Positions 24,783 to 34,394 of a stretch of DNA of 64,000 bases are shown piece by piece. Position 1 is the first letter of the stretch, and each line of letters starts with the position of its first letter. Origin of the DNA: Pseudomonadota bacterium (GTDB lineage Bacteria > Desulfobacterota > Desulfobulbia > Desulfobulbales > SURF-16); the NCBI GenBank assembly GCA_018816555.1, contig JAHIVT010000145.1, positions 27,209 through 91,208 on the forward strand, in the 5' to 3' direction. Below the pieces are notes generated by a model. The model saw only the letters and a program-made list of their open reading frames with translations, had not been told where the DNA came from and made no database searches. A program made the translations under genes and the position numbers.

Positions 24783-26249
24783 ATGAAGAAAACAAGAAAA
24801 GTAATTTCAGCAGCAGTTGCTTTAGGTGCACTGGCAACTTTCAGTGTTGCCGAGGCCGGCGTAATCACCGACTGGGACCAGAGCAATGTTACACCCCGCA
24901 CCCCAACCAACATCACCACTCCAGATTTTGTATTTGACCAATACAATTACATTGAGCCGGGCTACCTGACTGATCCCAACACCGGCGCGATTTCCGCAGA
25001 TGGTTTCATGCCGAGCGGCTGGGCCAAATACAGTGGTGGTTCAAATGCCATTCTCGATGGCACAGGCACCATTGTCGGCGCCATGACCTGGAAAGAGAGA
25101 GACACCCAGGGTCCGGGCCTAAGCATCGTCAATGGCGATGACCAAACCGGCGATAACTGCATCATGTCAGCCGGCTGGAACCCAGATTCAACCGTTGTTC
25201 TGGACGGCAGCGGCAATGACATCACCGAGATGGACGACTGGTGGGGTATTGACAAAAAACAATGTTCCGACCCCTTTCAGTCAAGCAAGCGCTTCAAAGT
25301 CGTCAGTTATGTAATTGACGCTCCGGTCGACCTGACCTTCAACGTGGAAAACAACGGCCAGACCGATCTTTACCGCCTCCTGATGAAATACGGCAACCAG
25401 ACAGGTTCCCGGGTCACCGGCTTCACCATGCAGCTCGGTTTTCTTGATGCCAACGGCAACTTCACCGAAGCAGGTGCAGGTGACGGTCTTTCCTTCGCAG
25501 CCCGCAACGGTGCCAGCTATGACTACACCGTTCCGACCACCAGCGACATCATGAAACAGGGTGAGCTTGATGCCCTGCAGGCCCACGGTCTCTTTGGTGC
25601 ACCGGATCAGCACCATACCTCTTACGGCTATTTCAACCCCTACGTACGGGCCACCTTCCTGATGACCGCCAACCAGACCCACATCGTAGCATCTGATATG
25701 TCGGCCGTTCATACCGACCTGTTCGGTGAGTGGCTGCCCTCCAGCAACCTGAAAGGCGCTCTCTACTTTGACGCTGACGGGATCGTATACACCGACAACA
25801 TCCTGATGGCAAGCTGCCCCGGCAACTTTGACGAGGAAGCAGGCAGCACCGGTGTTGCCACCGCCGACTGCGACCAGACATGTGCCGACAACCTCGGTTG
25901 CGACACCACCTGGGTAACCTACCGCGAGTCCGTTAACATCACCATGAATGCCGACGGCACCTGGAATATTCCTGCCGTAGTCGGCACAGATATCCGCCAG
26001 CCGATTGAATTGACCGCTGCTGAACTTGACACCATTAAAGCCAACCCGAACTGGCTGCCGGGCGACATCGACGACTTGGCCAATGTCAACATCAATGCAT
26101 TTCTCAACGTAGGTGTTCTGCCTGCCGGCAACTTCACCCTGCGCGTCACACCGACCTTTGATGAAACCACCGCCACCACAGAGCCGGGCACGGATGGTCC
26201 CGCGGACTTTGCTATCACCATCAATGCGCCGAACACGGTTACTCCTTAA
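24783..26249 (+). CDS. Large secreted protein of unknown function
   Basis: A 488-residue protein with a clear signal peptide (VISAAVALGALATFSVAEA). The mature sequence starts GVITDWDQSNV and is rich in Asp, Asn, Gly and Thr, with beta-type strands and no transmembrane segment. It has two Cys clusters, near residues 118-160 and 337-373, that could form disulfides. It is reminiscent of surface proteins of the choice-of-anchor class seen in proteobacteria, but no definite sorting tail was seen at the C-terminus. A strong Shine-Dalgarno, a long leader with tandem RegA-like boxes and highly regular codon use suggest strong, regulated expression. It is followed by a small exported protein (26322) in the same direction. 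Function not recognised. Confidence 0.75.
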   Translation: MKKTRKVISAAVALGALATFSVAEAGVITDWDQSNVTPRTPTNITTPDFVFDQYNYIEPGYLTDPNTGAISADGFMPSGWAKYSGGSNAILDGTGTIVGAMTWKERDTQGPGLSIVNGDDQTGDNCIMSAGWNPDSTVVLDGSGNDITEMDDWWGIDKKQCSDPFQSSKRFKVVSYVIDAPVDLTFNVENNGQTDLYRLLMKYGNQTGSRVTGFTMQLGFLDANGNFTEAGAGDGLSFAARNGASYDYTVPTTSDIMKQGELDALQAHGLFGAPDQHHTSYGYFNPYVRATFLMTANQTHIVASDMSAVHTDLFGEWLPSSNLKGALYFDADGIVYTDNILMASCPGNFDEEAGSTGVATADCDQTCADNLGCDTTWVTYRESVNITMNADGTWNIPAVVGTDIRQPIELTAAELDTIKANPNWLPGDIDDLANVNINAFLNVGVLPAGNFTLRVTPTFDETTATTEPGTDGPADFAITINAPNTVTP

Positions 26250-26321
26250 GTTTGCAAGGGTTAACAAACGTATTTACTGAGTAGGAAAAGTGAAAATTTT
26301 ATCGATATATGAGGATATAAT

Positions 26322-26723
26322 ATGAAATTTGCAAAAATAATTACCTTGGCGATTCTTCTCGCTTTCTTCACCACAGGAATGGCGCTGGCCGCGGGATCCG
26401 TAAAAATGAACTCCACCTCTACGGTTTCCGCCTCAGTCAAAAATAACACCAGCAGAAGCGTCTACGCTGCGGTTAAAATGATGGCCTTCGATGCCGTCGG
26501 CACCGCGGTCGGCCATCTCTGCCGGGAAGTCTATCTGCGCAGCAACCAGACAACCCCGGTCAGCTTCTCCTGGCAGGCGCCGAACTATGAAACAGGTCTC
26601 TACTGGACCGCCAAGGTCGACACTACAGGAGACTGCGGTAACCATGATCAAAACGACGATCATGACCACGAAGACGACAGTGACGGTAAATCGCTCCATT
26701 TTGATTCAGATGATCATCATTAA
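26322..26723 (+). CDS. Small exported protein with His/Asp-rich tail
   Basis: A 133-residue protein with a signal peptide (IITLAILLAFFTTGMALAAG). A compact Ser/Thr/Val-rich domain of about 80 residues has two Cys (CREVY and GDCGN) that could pair. The last 30 residues are almost entirely His, Asp, Asn and Ser, ending DSDDHH, a typical metal-binding tail. It is 72 bases after the large secreted protein and probably co-expressed. It could bind Zn, Cu, Ni or Ca in the periplasm or outside the cell. No family was recognised. Confidence 0.7.
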   Translation: MKFAKIITLAILLAFFTTGMALAAGSVKMNSTSTVSASVKNNTSRSVYAAVKMMAFDAVGTAVGHLCREVYLRSNQTTPVSFSWQAPNYETGLYWTAKVDTTGDCGNHDQNDDHDHEDDSDGKSLHFDSDDHH

Positions 26724-26763
26724 GAGTAGTAGTACCATAGGTTAAAACTTCTTCTTTCCCCCA

Positions 26764-26801
26764 CCCCTCACCAGGTTGCAGTTCACTCCCCTGGTGGGGG
26801 G
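26764..26801 (+). terminator. Hairpin between the His/Asp-rich gene and the TPR membrane protein
   Basis: CCCCTCACCAGG (26764-26775) pairs with CCTGGTGGGGGG (26790-26801) with one mismatch, followed by CTCCTCTTT. The T run is short, so termination may be partial. It separates the secreted-protein genes from the gene starting at 26836. Confidence 0.6.
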
Positions 26802-26835
26802 CTCCTCTTTCCGCAAGGTGCCGGAGAAAAGCGCA

Positions 26836-28152
26836 ATGAACCGGAAAATCGACACAATCACTGGCTACAGTCTCTTTCTTTTTATCATGGTCCTTTTCGC
26901 TGTTGTCGTCTCCCGCTTCCCGATGGCATTCATCTGGGCCACCTATGAGGATTTGCTCGGCGAGTGGAGCCAGTTTTATTTCTTTGCCATCGCCTTATTC
27001 TTCTCAGTTCGACTGGCTCTGGCAAAAAGCCGTTTCTGGCTTTTTTTCGCCGTCTTGGCCCTGGCCTGTTTCTACGTTACCGGGGAAGAAATTTCCTGGG
27101 GGCAGCGGTTGTTCAACATTGCCCCCCCTGATTTTTTCCGTTCGCACAATCTGCAACAGGAAACAAATCTGCATAATTTCTTCACAGGTCCTTACAACAC
27201 CCTGCTGAAGCGCATCATTGAAATACTGCTTGCCTTTGGCTTTATTATCTACGGGGTCATCTACCCTCTTGAACTGAAAGTCAGTTGGAAACCCGCGGTG
27301 TGGATCAATATGAAGGGTATTCCGGCGCCGCCTGCGTATCTCTGGCCGTTTTTTGTCGGGGCAGCCCTGTTTGAGCTGCGGATTTTCCTCTTCAACGAAG
27401 CAGAGATCGCTGAAATCCTGCTTTCCCTGGCCTTGGCCATCTTTACCAACCACTACTGGCTCAAGCATAAACACCAGGGGAAAAGCGCTTATCATTTATC
27501 CACGCGTTATGCCGTGGCAATGATGTTGATTTTGATTGTCGGCACCGGACTTGCCGCAACAACCACCTCGATCTGCTACACCCTACCGCGCCTGAAAACC
27601 GAGATGGATTCCCGGATTGACAACGGTATGGCAAAATTTGCGGAACGCTATGGACGCTACAACAGCTGGAGCAATGCGGCGGTACTCTATCAGCTTCTCC
27701 TGGAAAAGGATCAGAAAAACACCGCAACCCTGCGCGACCTGGCCGCTTGTTATCAGAAGATGGGACAGGAAGAGCAGTTTAAGGAGATCAACACCAGGGC
27801 GATGGTGATTGATATAACAAAATACGGACGATTTCCGGGCAACGTCGCAACCAACCTTTCCCTGCATAAGACTTTCCTGCAGGCAGGCAACAGGGAGCGG
27901 GCAGAGTTCCATTTGCAGAAGGCCCTGCAGGCAAGCAAGGTCAATGTCAGACTTGAGCCAAACAATGCCTCGGCCGCCTACTGGCTGGGCAAATCCTATC
28001 TGGCAGCCGGAGACACCGATGCGGCCCTGCGCCAGCTGGAAAAAGCGGTTCAGCTTAAGCCGCAATCAACGTCCTACAAAAAGGCGCTGTACACGCTCAC
28101 CCTGGGGCAGCAATACTCAGACGATGTTGATGGCCGGGAAACCGGCGGTTGA
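26836..28152 (+). CDS. Polytopic membrane protein with C-terminal TPR repeats
   Basis: About 438 residues from ATG 26836 (MNRKIDTITG), which has GGAG nine bases upstream; a TTG at 26776 lies inside the preceding hairpin and is unlikely. Seven or so membrane helices occupy residues about 10-255, with the conserved-looking cytoplasmic or periplasmic motif GEEISWGQRLF between helices 3 and 4. After a last helix come at least three TPR units (for example WLGKSYLAAGDTDAALRQLEKAVQL). The GEEISWGQR motif is shared by an uncharacterised membrane family; function unknown. TPRs suggest assembly of an envelope complex. It is possibly linked to export or anchoring of the two secreted proteins upstream (inference from order only). 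Confidence 0.72.
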   Translation: MNRKIDTITGYSLFLFIMVLFAVVVSRFPMAFIWATYEDLLGEWSQFYFFAIALFFSVRLALAKSRFWLFFAVLALACFYVTGEEISWGQRLFNIAPPDFFRSHNLQQETNLHNFFTGPYNTLLKRIIEILLAFGFIIYGVIYPLELKVSWKPAVWINMKGIPAPPAYLWPFFVGAALFELRIFLFNEAEIAEILLSLALAIFTNHYWLKHKHQGKSAYHLSTRYAVAMMLILIVGTGLAATTTSICYTLPRLKTEMDSRIDNGMAKFAERYGRYNSWSNAAVLYQLLLEKDQKNTATLRDLAACYQKMGQEEQFKEINTRAMVIDITKYGRFPGNVATNLSLHKTFLQAGNRERAEFHLQKALQASKVNVRLEPNNASAAYWLGKSYLAAGDTDAALRQLEKAVQLKPQSTSYKKALYTLTLGQQYSDDVDGRETGG

Positions 28153-28160
28153 GCAAAGTA

Positions 28161-28437
28161 TGGCAAGAGGCATAAGGAAGGGAAAAGGGGATAAGGCAAA
28201 AGGCATAGGGCATAAGAAAGTAAACAGACCGTGGCAGGCTTTTCACTCCGGATGAGCTCGCAAGAAGTCGTCAACCCCGGCAAAGGCGGGGGAACAGCGT
28301 AACTCTCTTTTTTACCAGTTCATCACGCCTGTCTTGTGCCTCTTGCCCTAGGCCTCTTCCCTTATGCCTTTTGCCTCCTGCCTTATGACTCTTGCCTTTT
28401 CCCTTATGCCTTTTCCCTCTTGCCTCTTGCCTTATTC
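28161..28437. repeat. Short-period inverted repeat region (GGCATAAGG / CCTTATGCC)
   Basis: The left arm (28161-28220) is a degenerate purine-rich array of GGCAAAAGGCATAAGG units. The right arm (28331-28437) is the pyrimidine complement, CCTTATGCCTTTTGCC. Together they form a long imperfect inverted repeat around about 110 unrelated bases. No gene is present; frames through it encode only low-complexity Leu/Pro/Tyr sequence. A similar array occurs at 45823-45945. Confidence 0.75.
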
Positions 28438-28482
28438 CATTTTCAACGATCTGACCCAAACATGCCGTTCATGCCCAAGCTG

Positions 28483-30312
28483 CTATTTTCCCAGCAGTCC
28501 CTTGAGCAGACTCCTGCCGGTCTCTTCCAGGCTTGGCTGGGGAGGCTTCTGCTGATCTCCCTCGGTGCCTGCCGCATCTTTCGCGGATGAACGGTCAATT
28601 TCACCAAGGGCCTTGTTCAATAAAGTTTCCCCCACCTGTTTCTGCACCGACGCGGTGTCAAGCACCGGCTGCGGATGGTCAAGGGTGCCGGCGAGTTTCA
28701 GCCGGATGGTGGTCCTGCCCTGTTCATTGGCGAGATACCTGGCAATGGAAGCCTTCTGCTGCAGTCTCTGGCTCAACTCGGGCGCCAGCTGCAAGGTCAG
28801 CGGCAGATCGAGTGTTTTGTCAAGGCCGATCCGGCCCGCCGCCTCCATATTCAGATCCCTGCCCTCCATGCTGCTGGTCAGGTTAACGTTTCCCTCGCTG
28901 ACCTTGGCATTGCCGCTGAGATTTGAAAAGACGAAATCCTGCAGCTCCGGCAGGCCCAGCAGATCGGCAATGGAACGGGCAACGCCGGAGTTGAGGATCT
29001 TCCCGTCCATCAGGGTAAAGTTACCATCAGCACTTAACCGGTCACGCAGCACAGGCCAGTCCATACCAGCCCCTGAATAGCTGACATCCGTTGACAGCCC
29101 CCCGGAAATTTTCTCGGTAATATTCGGGAAAAGGGCATCCTGCAGCAGGGCAAGCTGCACCGCCTTGAGGACCATTGTGCCCTGATAGGCCAGACCGGGT
29201 TCATTCAAGTCCACGGTCAGATTGGTGGCGATGCTCCCCTCGGCGGTATCGGCCGTTAATTCCTGTACGGTAAGAATATTTTTTTCCAGACGGTAAATCA
29301 GATGCAGGTTGCTCATCTCAAGCCCCTGGTAGGTGGCCTTCTCCACCTCAATGTGGCCGTGGGCGGTCAATCCGGGCGGCAGTTTCGTGGCCAGGGCAGC
29401 CGGGGGCGCTCCTTGGCGTCCGGCAGCTGAGGACTGTGTCCTGCCCGCTCCCTGTTTGCCTGCCGTATCCTGCCCGGTGAGCGCTCCTGCCATGGCAAGG
29501 AGTTTATCGATATTGAGCTGTTTGCCGGCGGCATTGAGCTCAACGCTAGGTTTTTTGAGATAATTGTCAACCTTGCTGTCAAGGCTGATCTTTTCATCCT
29601 GCACAGCCACTTCAACGTGGGAGGAAAGCTGCTGCTCGTTGAAAACGAGGGTGCCGTTAATGCGCGGTTCAAGCCCCTGGTAGACGGCTGTCAGCTCAAA
29701 CTTGCCATCCCCTTTAAAACGCAGGGAGTCCATGCCATGGGCCAGGTCAAGCCCGACATTGACATCGGCAAGGGCATCGATGGAGGGCATCTCTCCCTTG
29801 GCGTCGGAAAAGAGCAGATGCGCCCTGTGCACGGAAATCTTATCCACGGTCAGGGCCAGGGGGAGTGCCTCGGCCGGGGCGGATGGCGTTTCGCTGCTCG
29901 CTGACGCACTGCCCTGTTTTGCCAGCATGGCCAGACTGCTGAAATTAAATCTGCCCTTGTCATCCCGGAAGATGCGCACCGCAGGCTGTTCCAGTCTGAT
30001 TTCACTGACAACCAGTTTTTTCTGCAGCAGGGGCATGAGATCATAGCGCAGAATAAATTTTCCGGCTGAGGCAAAATCCTGCTTGCCGTCAGGCTCCTTG
30101 ACGGTAAAACCGTCCACGGTAATGCCCTGAAACAGGCTGACATCGATGCGACCGAGAGTGATATCCCGGCCAAGGGCCTTTTGCGCAGAAGGGACAAGCA
30201 TGGCTTCCAGCCTGTCTCCGGTCAAATAGAAATGCACAAAGGCGGAAAGCCCGGCAATGACGAGAAGAACAACAACGACGATGCCGGCAAGAACCCTGAT
30301 GGTGGTTTTCAC
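28483..30312 (-). CDS. AsmA-family envelope protein
   Basis: A 609-residue protein with a single N-terminal membrane anchor (IVVVVLLVIAGLSAFVHFYL) followed directly by the AsmA-type start LEAMLVPSAQKALGRDITLGRI. Later regions keep the family's features: KLVVSEIRLEQPAVRIFRD, a middle low-complexity linker (about residues 275-305, Gly/Ala/Gln rich), and an AsmA-like C-terminus with GTLDHPQPVLD. AsmA relatives are bridge-like proteins in the periplasm implicated in outer-membrane lipid homeostasis. The start is a GTG with GAGGAG eight bases upstream. It lies downstream of hrpA with a 94-base gap. Confidence 0.85.
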   Translation of the reverse strand: MKTTIRVLAGIVVVVLLVIAGLSAFVHFYLTGDRLEAMLVPSAQKALGRDITLGRIDVSLFQGITVDGFTVKEPDGKQDFASAGKFILRYDLMPLLQKKLVVSEIRLEQPAVRIFRDDKGRFNFSSLAMLAKQGSASASSETPSAPAEALPLALTVDKISVHRAHLLFSDAKGEMPSIDALADVNVGLDLAHGMDSLRFKGDGKFELTAVYQGLEPRINGTLVFNEQQLSSHVEVAVQDEKISLDSKVDNYLKKPSVELNAAGKQLNIDKLLAMAGALTGQDTAGKQGAGRTQSSAAGRQGAPPAALATKLPPGLTAHGHIEVEKATYQGLEMSNLHLIYRLEKNILTVQELTADTAEGSIATNLTVDLNEPGLAYQGTMVLKAVQLALLQDALFPNITEKISGGLSTDVSYSGAGMDWPVLRDRLSADGNFTLMDGKILNSGVARSIADLLGLPELQDFVFSNLSGNAKVSEGNVNLTSSMEGRDLNMEAAGRIGLDKTLDLPLTLQLAPELSQRLQQKASIARYLANEQGRTTIRLKLAGTLDHPQPVLDTASVQKQVGETLLNKALGEIDRSSAKDAAGTEGDQQKPPQPSLEETGRSLLKGLLGK

Positions 30313-30406
30313 GATAAAACTCCTCGATGGATTATTGCAGGTATTTGAGAGCGGAAAACGATAAAAAAGTGGTGAGATAATTCACCTTTCCATTATCAAC
30401 ACACAA

Positions 30407-33400
30407 TCAAAAATTTTCAAAGGCTTTTCTGGTTTCCAGCCACATCTTGTCCAGCCGCTTGGCCGAGATGGGGAATGCCGTTTTCAGCTCCTGGGCAAAG
30501 AGCGAAACCTTGAACTCCTCTATCATCAGGGCAAATTCACGGACCAGCTGCAGCTGCTCGGCGGAGAGACCGTCCTGTTCGAGAAAATGTTTGAGCCTCT
30601 CCTGGTGCACCCCAAGCTGGGCGGCCTTTTCCGCATCCTTGGCCGGGTTCAGCATTTTTCGCTCCAGGCGGATGCGGAGGGCCTTAAGATAGCGGGGAAT
30701 ACGGCCCAGATCGCTCAGGTTAACTTTCTGCAGGAAACGGGGGGGCAGCAACTCCGTCACCTCCTGTCTGAAAAGGGAGCAGTCAGCCAGGTTGACACCG
30801 AGCTTGCTCTTTTTGCGGCAACTCTGCTCAATGCCGGCAATGAAATCAAGCACTGCTCTTCTTTCCCGCAAAACATCGACAACCTGCTGCATGATCTCCA
30901 TGGCCGGTCCATGGAGTCCCTGTTTCGTAACTGTCTGCACGATCTCGTCAAATTCCTGCTGGTCGGGGATCAGACCGGTCCGGCAACTGAATATTTCATC
31001 CAGCACAAAGCGGAACAGGTCCTCATGAAACTCTTCATGGGAGGCGATGCCTTGATATAGAGGCCAGCTTACCCGAGGCAGGACAAGGTCCTTATGCAGG
31101 GCCTTGCACTGTCTGGCAAACTGCAGACAGGAGAGGCCGCGCAAACCCGCTACTGTCTGTTTCCGCCGCTCCTCGGGATCGGAAAATAAGCGCAGGGACA
31201 CACTGTCGTCATCTTCGGCCACCAGCCCGGGATAGGCGAAACCGGCCAGCTTGCCCTCTTTGTCCTTGATGGTGATGCGTTGCGGCACCTCGGCAAAATC
31301 CCAACCCTGCACATGGGGCTTTTCCCAGCGCCTGCGCAATGCCTCAAGCCGGGGGCTGCTGCCGCCGCCCAGGGACGGGCTTTTCATGAGGACGGCAAAA
31401 TCGCGGCTGCCGGCAACAGGTTTTCCCGCCCCGTCAACGAGTTGGCAACGCATCTGCAGATGCTCCGGCAGCGAGTCCCTGGGCCAGGCACTGCGGTCAA
31501 CCTGCAGCCGGAATCTCCGGTAGATGAAATCCTCAAGCTGCTGATAGAGCGATCCCTGATAAGGCCTGAGCTGCGGCAGCAGTTCGGCTGCGGTGCGTGG
31601 AATGGGAATGAGCTGCCGGCGGATGGACTTGGGCAGTCCCTTCAGCAGAAAGATAATTTTTTCAAGCAGCAGTCCTGGCACCAGCCACTCAAATTTTTCA
31701 GCCTGGACATAGCCGGTCAGATCAGCCGGGATGCTTACCGTCACCCCGTCCTGTTCCTCCCCCGGAGTAAATGAGTAACTGAGGGGCAGGGTCAGCTCGC
31801 CGCAGTGAATCTTCTGGGGAAAATCGGCCAGTTCATCCCGCTCCGGCAGCTGCCTGAGGATATCCTCCCGCTGCATGCGCAGGAAATCATCCCCTTTCAT
31901 TTTTTTTACCAGGCGGATGAGCCCGGCCCGGTCAAAGACATCGGCAGGCAACCGCTTGTCGTAGAATTCATAAAGCAGGAAGTCATCCACCAGGATATCC
32001 CGGCGGCGCATGCGGTCTTCCAGATCCGCCAGGCTGGCGATCAGCTGTCGGTTCTTTTCCAGAAAGTCAAAATAACCGCCGCACTCCCCTTCCACCAGGG
32101 CGGACTGGATAAAAATCCCCCTGGCCTCCTCCGGCTTGATGGGCCCGAAGTTGACCCGCCGATTGGCCTCGATGACCAGCCCGAAAAGGGTGATCTTGGC
32201 CAGGGCCGAAACCTGCCCGGATTTCTTTTCCCAGTGGGGCGCGGAGTAGCTGTAGCGGCACAGCTCCCCGGCCAGGGGCTCAAGCCACTCAGTCCTGATG
32301 CCCGCCACGGTGCGGGCATACAGCCGGGTTGTCTCCACCAGCTCCGCAGCCATGATCCACTGGCCAGCCCGGTTGAACTGGCCGGAACCGGGGAAAATCA
32401 TCAACTCCTTGCCTTGGCCGCCCTGGTAGATATTCTTTTCCTTTTTCAGGCCGATATTGCGCAGACTGCCGGCGAGAATCGACTGGTGGATCTGATCATA
32501 GCCCTTGGCGTACATCTTTTCCTTATCCGCCTCAAGTTCTGCAAGGCAGGATGATTTCAAAAAAAGATGGTGCTCCTTGCTGTTGCCCGCCGTGGCAAGC
32601 TGGGACCAGATCTGTTCATGGATGTCCCGCCACTCCCGCATGCGCTGATAGGCCAGAAAATTGTTCTTACAGAACTTGCCGATGGCGGACCTGCTCCTCT
32701 TGCCGCGGACCAGATCATCATAGAGGTCCCACAGATGGAGATAGGAGAGAAAATCGGAGCGGTCGGAACGGAAGCGTTCATGGGCCGCATCGGCCTGCTG
32801 GGCGTTTTCCGCCGGCCTGATGCGGGGATCCTGGATGCTTAAGGCGGCGGCGATAATCACCACCTCCCTCAGGCAGCCGTTTTCCCGGGAGCTGATAATC
32901 ATGCGGCTGATGCGGGGATCAAGTGGAAGGCCGGCCATGAGCCTCCCCCGTTCGGTCAGCCTGTGGTTATGGTCGATGGCGCCAAGCTCGGTCAGCATCT
33001 TATAGCCGTCATGGATAGCCCTGGGCGCCGGCGGATCGATAAAGGGAAATTTTTTCGGGCTGCCGAGCCTGAGGGCAACCATACGCAGGATGACCTCGGC
33101 CAAGTTGGCGCGAACGATTTCCGGCAGGGTATATTCCGGCCGCCCCAGATACTCTTCTTTGCTGTAGAGCCTGAGACAGATGCCCGGCCCCACCCGGCCG
33201 CAGCGACCGGCCCGCTGGTCGCAACTTGCCCGCGATATGGGACTGACCGGCAGCTTGGTGGTTTGCGCCCTGACATTGTAGGTCGAGATACGGGCCAACC
33301 CGGTATCAACCACATACCGGATGCCTGGCACGGTGACCGATGTCTCCGCCACATTGGTGCAGACCACAATCTTGCGGGCAGAGCTCTTTCTGAAGATGCG

Positions 33401-34243
33401 GTTCTGATCCGCACCGGACAATCTGCCAAAGAGCGGCAGAATCTCCGGTTCGTTCTCCTTGATGCCCAGACGCGTCCCGTCGTTTCGGAAACGTTTGCCC
33501 AGCAGTTCAATCGTGTCGCGGATGTCGCGTTCCGTGGGCATGAACACCAGCATGTCCCCGCCCGACCCGGAACGGCACAGCTCCATCACTGCCTCCACGG
33601 CCTGTTCCACATAGCCCATGTCCTGTTTGGCGGACTCGTCAGGCCCCACCTCATCCGCCCCGGCATAGCGAATCTCCACCGGATAGGTCCGGCCGCTCAC
33701 CTCGATGACCGGTGCCCCGTCAAAGGCCCTGGAAAATTTCTCCGTATCGATGGTGGCCGAGGTAATGATGATTTTCAGATCAGCTCTTTTTTTCAGGATT
33801 TTTTTGAGAATCCCTAACAAAAAATCAATATTAAGGCTTCTCTCATGGGCTTCGTCGATTATAATGGTATCATAGGCCCGCAGGTCAGGATCGTTCTGGG
33901 TCTCGGCCAGCAGTATGCCGTCGGTCATGAACTTGATACGGGTCCCAGGTCCGGTCTGATTGCTGAAGCGTATCTTGTAACCGACCAGATGACCAAGTGT
34001 GCCGAGTTCCTCGCGGACTCTTGCGGCAACGGAAGTGGCGGCAAGACGGCGGGGCTGGGTGCAGCCGATCAGTTTTTTCCCACCCCGTCCCGCGTCAAGA
34101 CACATCTTGGGAATCTGGGTGCTTTTCCCGGAACCGGTGTCACCGGCAATGACCACCACCTGGTGGTGGCGTATTGTCTCGATGATACGCTCTTTTTCAG
34201 AAGTTATGGGCAGAACTTCCGGATAAGTTATGGAATTTCTCAT
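30407..34243 (-). CDS. hrpA: ATP-dependent RNA helicase HrpA (DEAH box)
   Basis: A 1278-residue protein, close to the length of E. coli HrpA. The N-terminal helicase core has motif I GDTGSGKSTQIPK, Ia TQPRRLAA, motif II DEAHERS, motif III SATID and motif VI QRAGRCGR. It is followed by the helicase-associated winged-helix/ratchet domain and the long C-terminal DUF3418-type region typical of bacterial HrpA. DEAH helicases of this type remodel RNA-protein complexes; HrpA acts in rescue of stalled or collided ribosomes. All helicase motifs look intact. It is divergently arranged with the actin-like gene (150-base gap). Confidence 0.96.
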   Translation of the reverse strand: MRNSITYPEVLPITSEKERIIETIRHHQVVVIAGDTGSGKSTQIPKMCLDAGRGGKKLIGCTQPRRLAATSVAARVREELGTLGHLVGYKIRFSNQTGPGTRIKFMTDGILLAETQNDPDLRAYDTIIIDEAHERSLNIDFLLGILKKILKKRADLKIIITSATIDTEKFSRAFDGAPVIEVSGRTYPVEIRYAGADEVGPDESAKQDMGYVEQAVEAVMELCRSGSGGDMLVFMPTERDIRDTIELLGKRFRNDGTRLGIKENEPEILPLFGRLSGADQNRIFRKSSARKIVVCTNVAETSVTVPGIRYVVDTGLARISTYNVRAQTTKLPVSPISRASCDQRAGRCGRVGPGICLRLYSKEEYLGRPEYTLPEIVRANLAEVILRMVALRLGSPKKFPFIDPPAPRAIHDGYKMLTELGAIDHNHRLTERGRLMAGLPLDPRISRMIISSRENGCLREVVIIAAALSIQDPRIRPAENAQQADAAHERFRSDRSDFLSYLHLWDLYDDLVRGKRSRSAIGKFCKNNFLAYQRMREWRDIHEQIWSQLATAGNSKEHHLFLKSSCLAELEADKEKMYAKGYDQIHQSILAGSLRNIGLKKEKNIYQGGQGKELMIFPGSGQFNRAGQWIMAAELVETTRLYARTVAGIRTEWLEPLAGELCRYSYSAPHWEKKSGQVSALAKITLFGLVIEANRRVNFGPIKPEEARGIFIQSALVEGECGGYFDFLEKNRQLIASLADLEDRMRRRDILVDDFLLYEFYDKRLPADVFDRAGLIRLVKKMKGDDFLRMQREDILRQLPERDELADFPQKIHCGELTLPLSYSFTPGEEQDGVTVSIPADLTGYVQAEKFEWLVPGLLLEKIIFLLKGLPKSIRRQLIPIPRTAAELLPQLRPYQGSLYQQLEDFIYRRFRLQVDRSAWPRDSLPEHLQMRCQLVDGAGKPVAGSRDFAVLMKSPSLGGGSSPRLEALRRRWEKPHVQGWDFAEVPQRITIKDKEGKLAGFAYPGLVAEDDDSVSLRLFSDPEERRKQTVAGLRGLSCLQFARQCKALHKDLVLPRVSWPLYQGIASHEEFHEDLFRFVLDEIFSCRTGLIPDQQEFDEIVQTVTKQGLHGPAMEIMQQVVDVLRERRAVLDFIAGIEQSCRKKSKLGVNLADCSLFRQEVTELLPPRFLQKVNLSDLGRIPRYLKALRIRLERKMLNPAKDAEKAAQLGVHQERLKHFLEQDGLSAEQLQLVREFALMIEEFKVSLFAQELKTAFPISAKRLDKMWLETRKAFENF

Positions 34244-34394
34244 GAATTAAGTGATAAATATTTGAAACAAAGTAAGAAATTTGTTTATAATCAAGGATTG
34301 ATACTATATATAAAGGAATCTACCAGTATAGCAGCAAAATTATACGAAATATTTTAGCTTCTACAAGGTATATTGTGGTAGCAGGTAATCGCCA

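Noticed and set aside
25281..26267. 328-codon minus-strand open frame opposite the secreted-protein gene
   Set aside because: No signal, domain or ribosome-binding site; the plus-strand gene has a clear signal peptide and Shine-Dalgarno.
28336..28590. Open frames of Leu/Pro/Tyr/Cys composition in the repeat region
   Set aside because: They are direct translations of the CCTTATGCC-type repeat and not genes.
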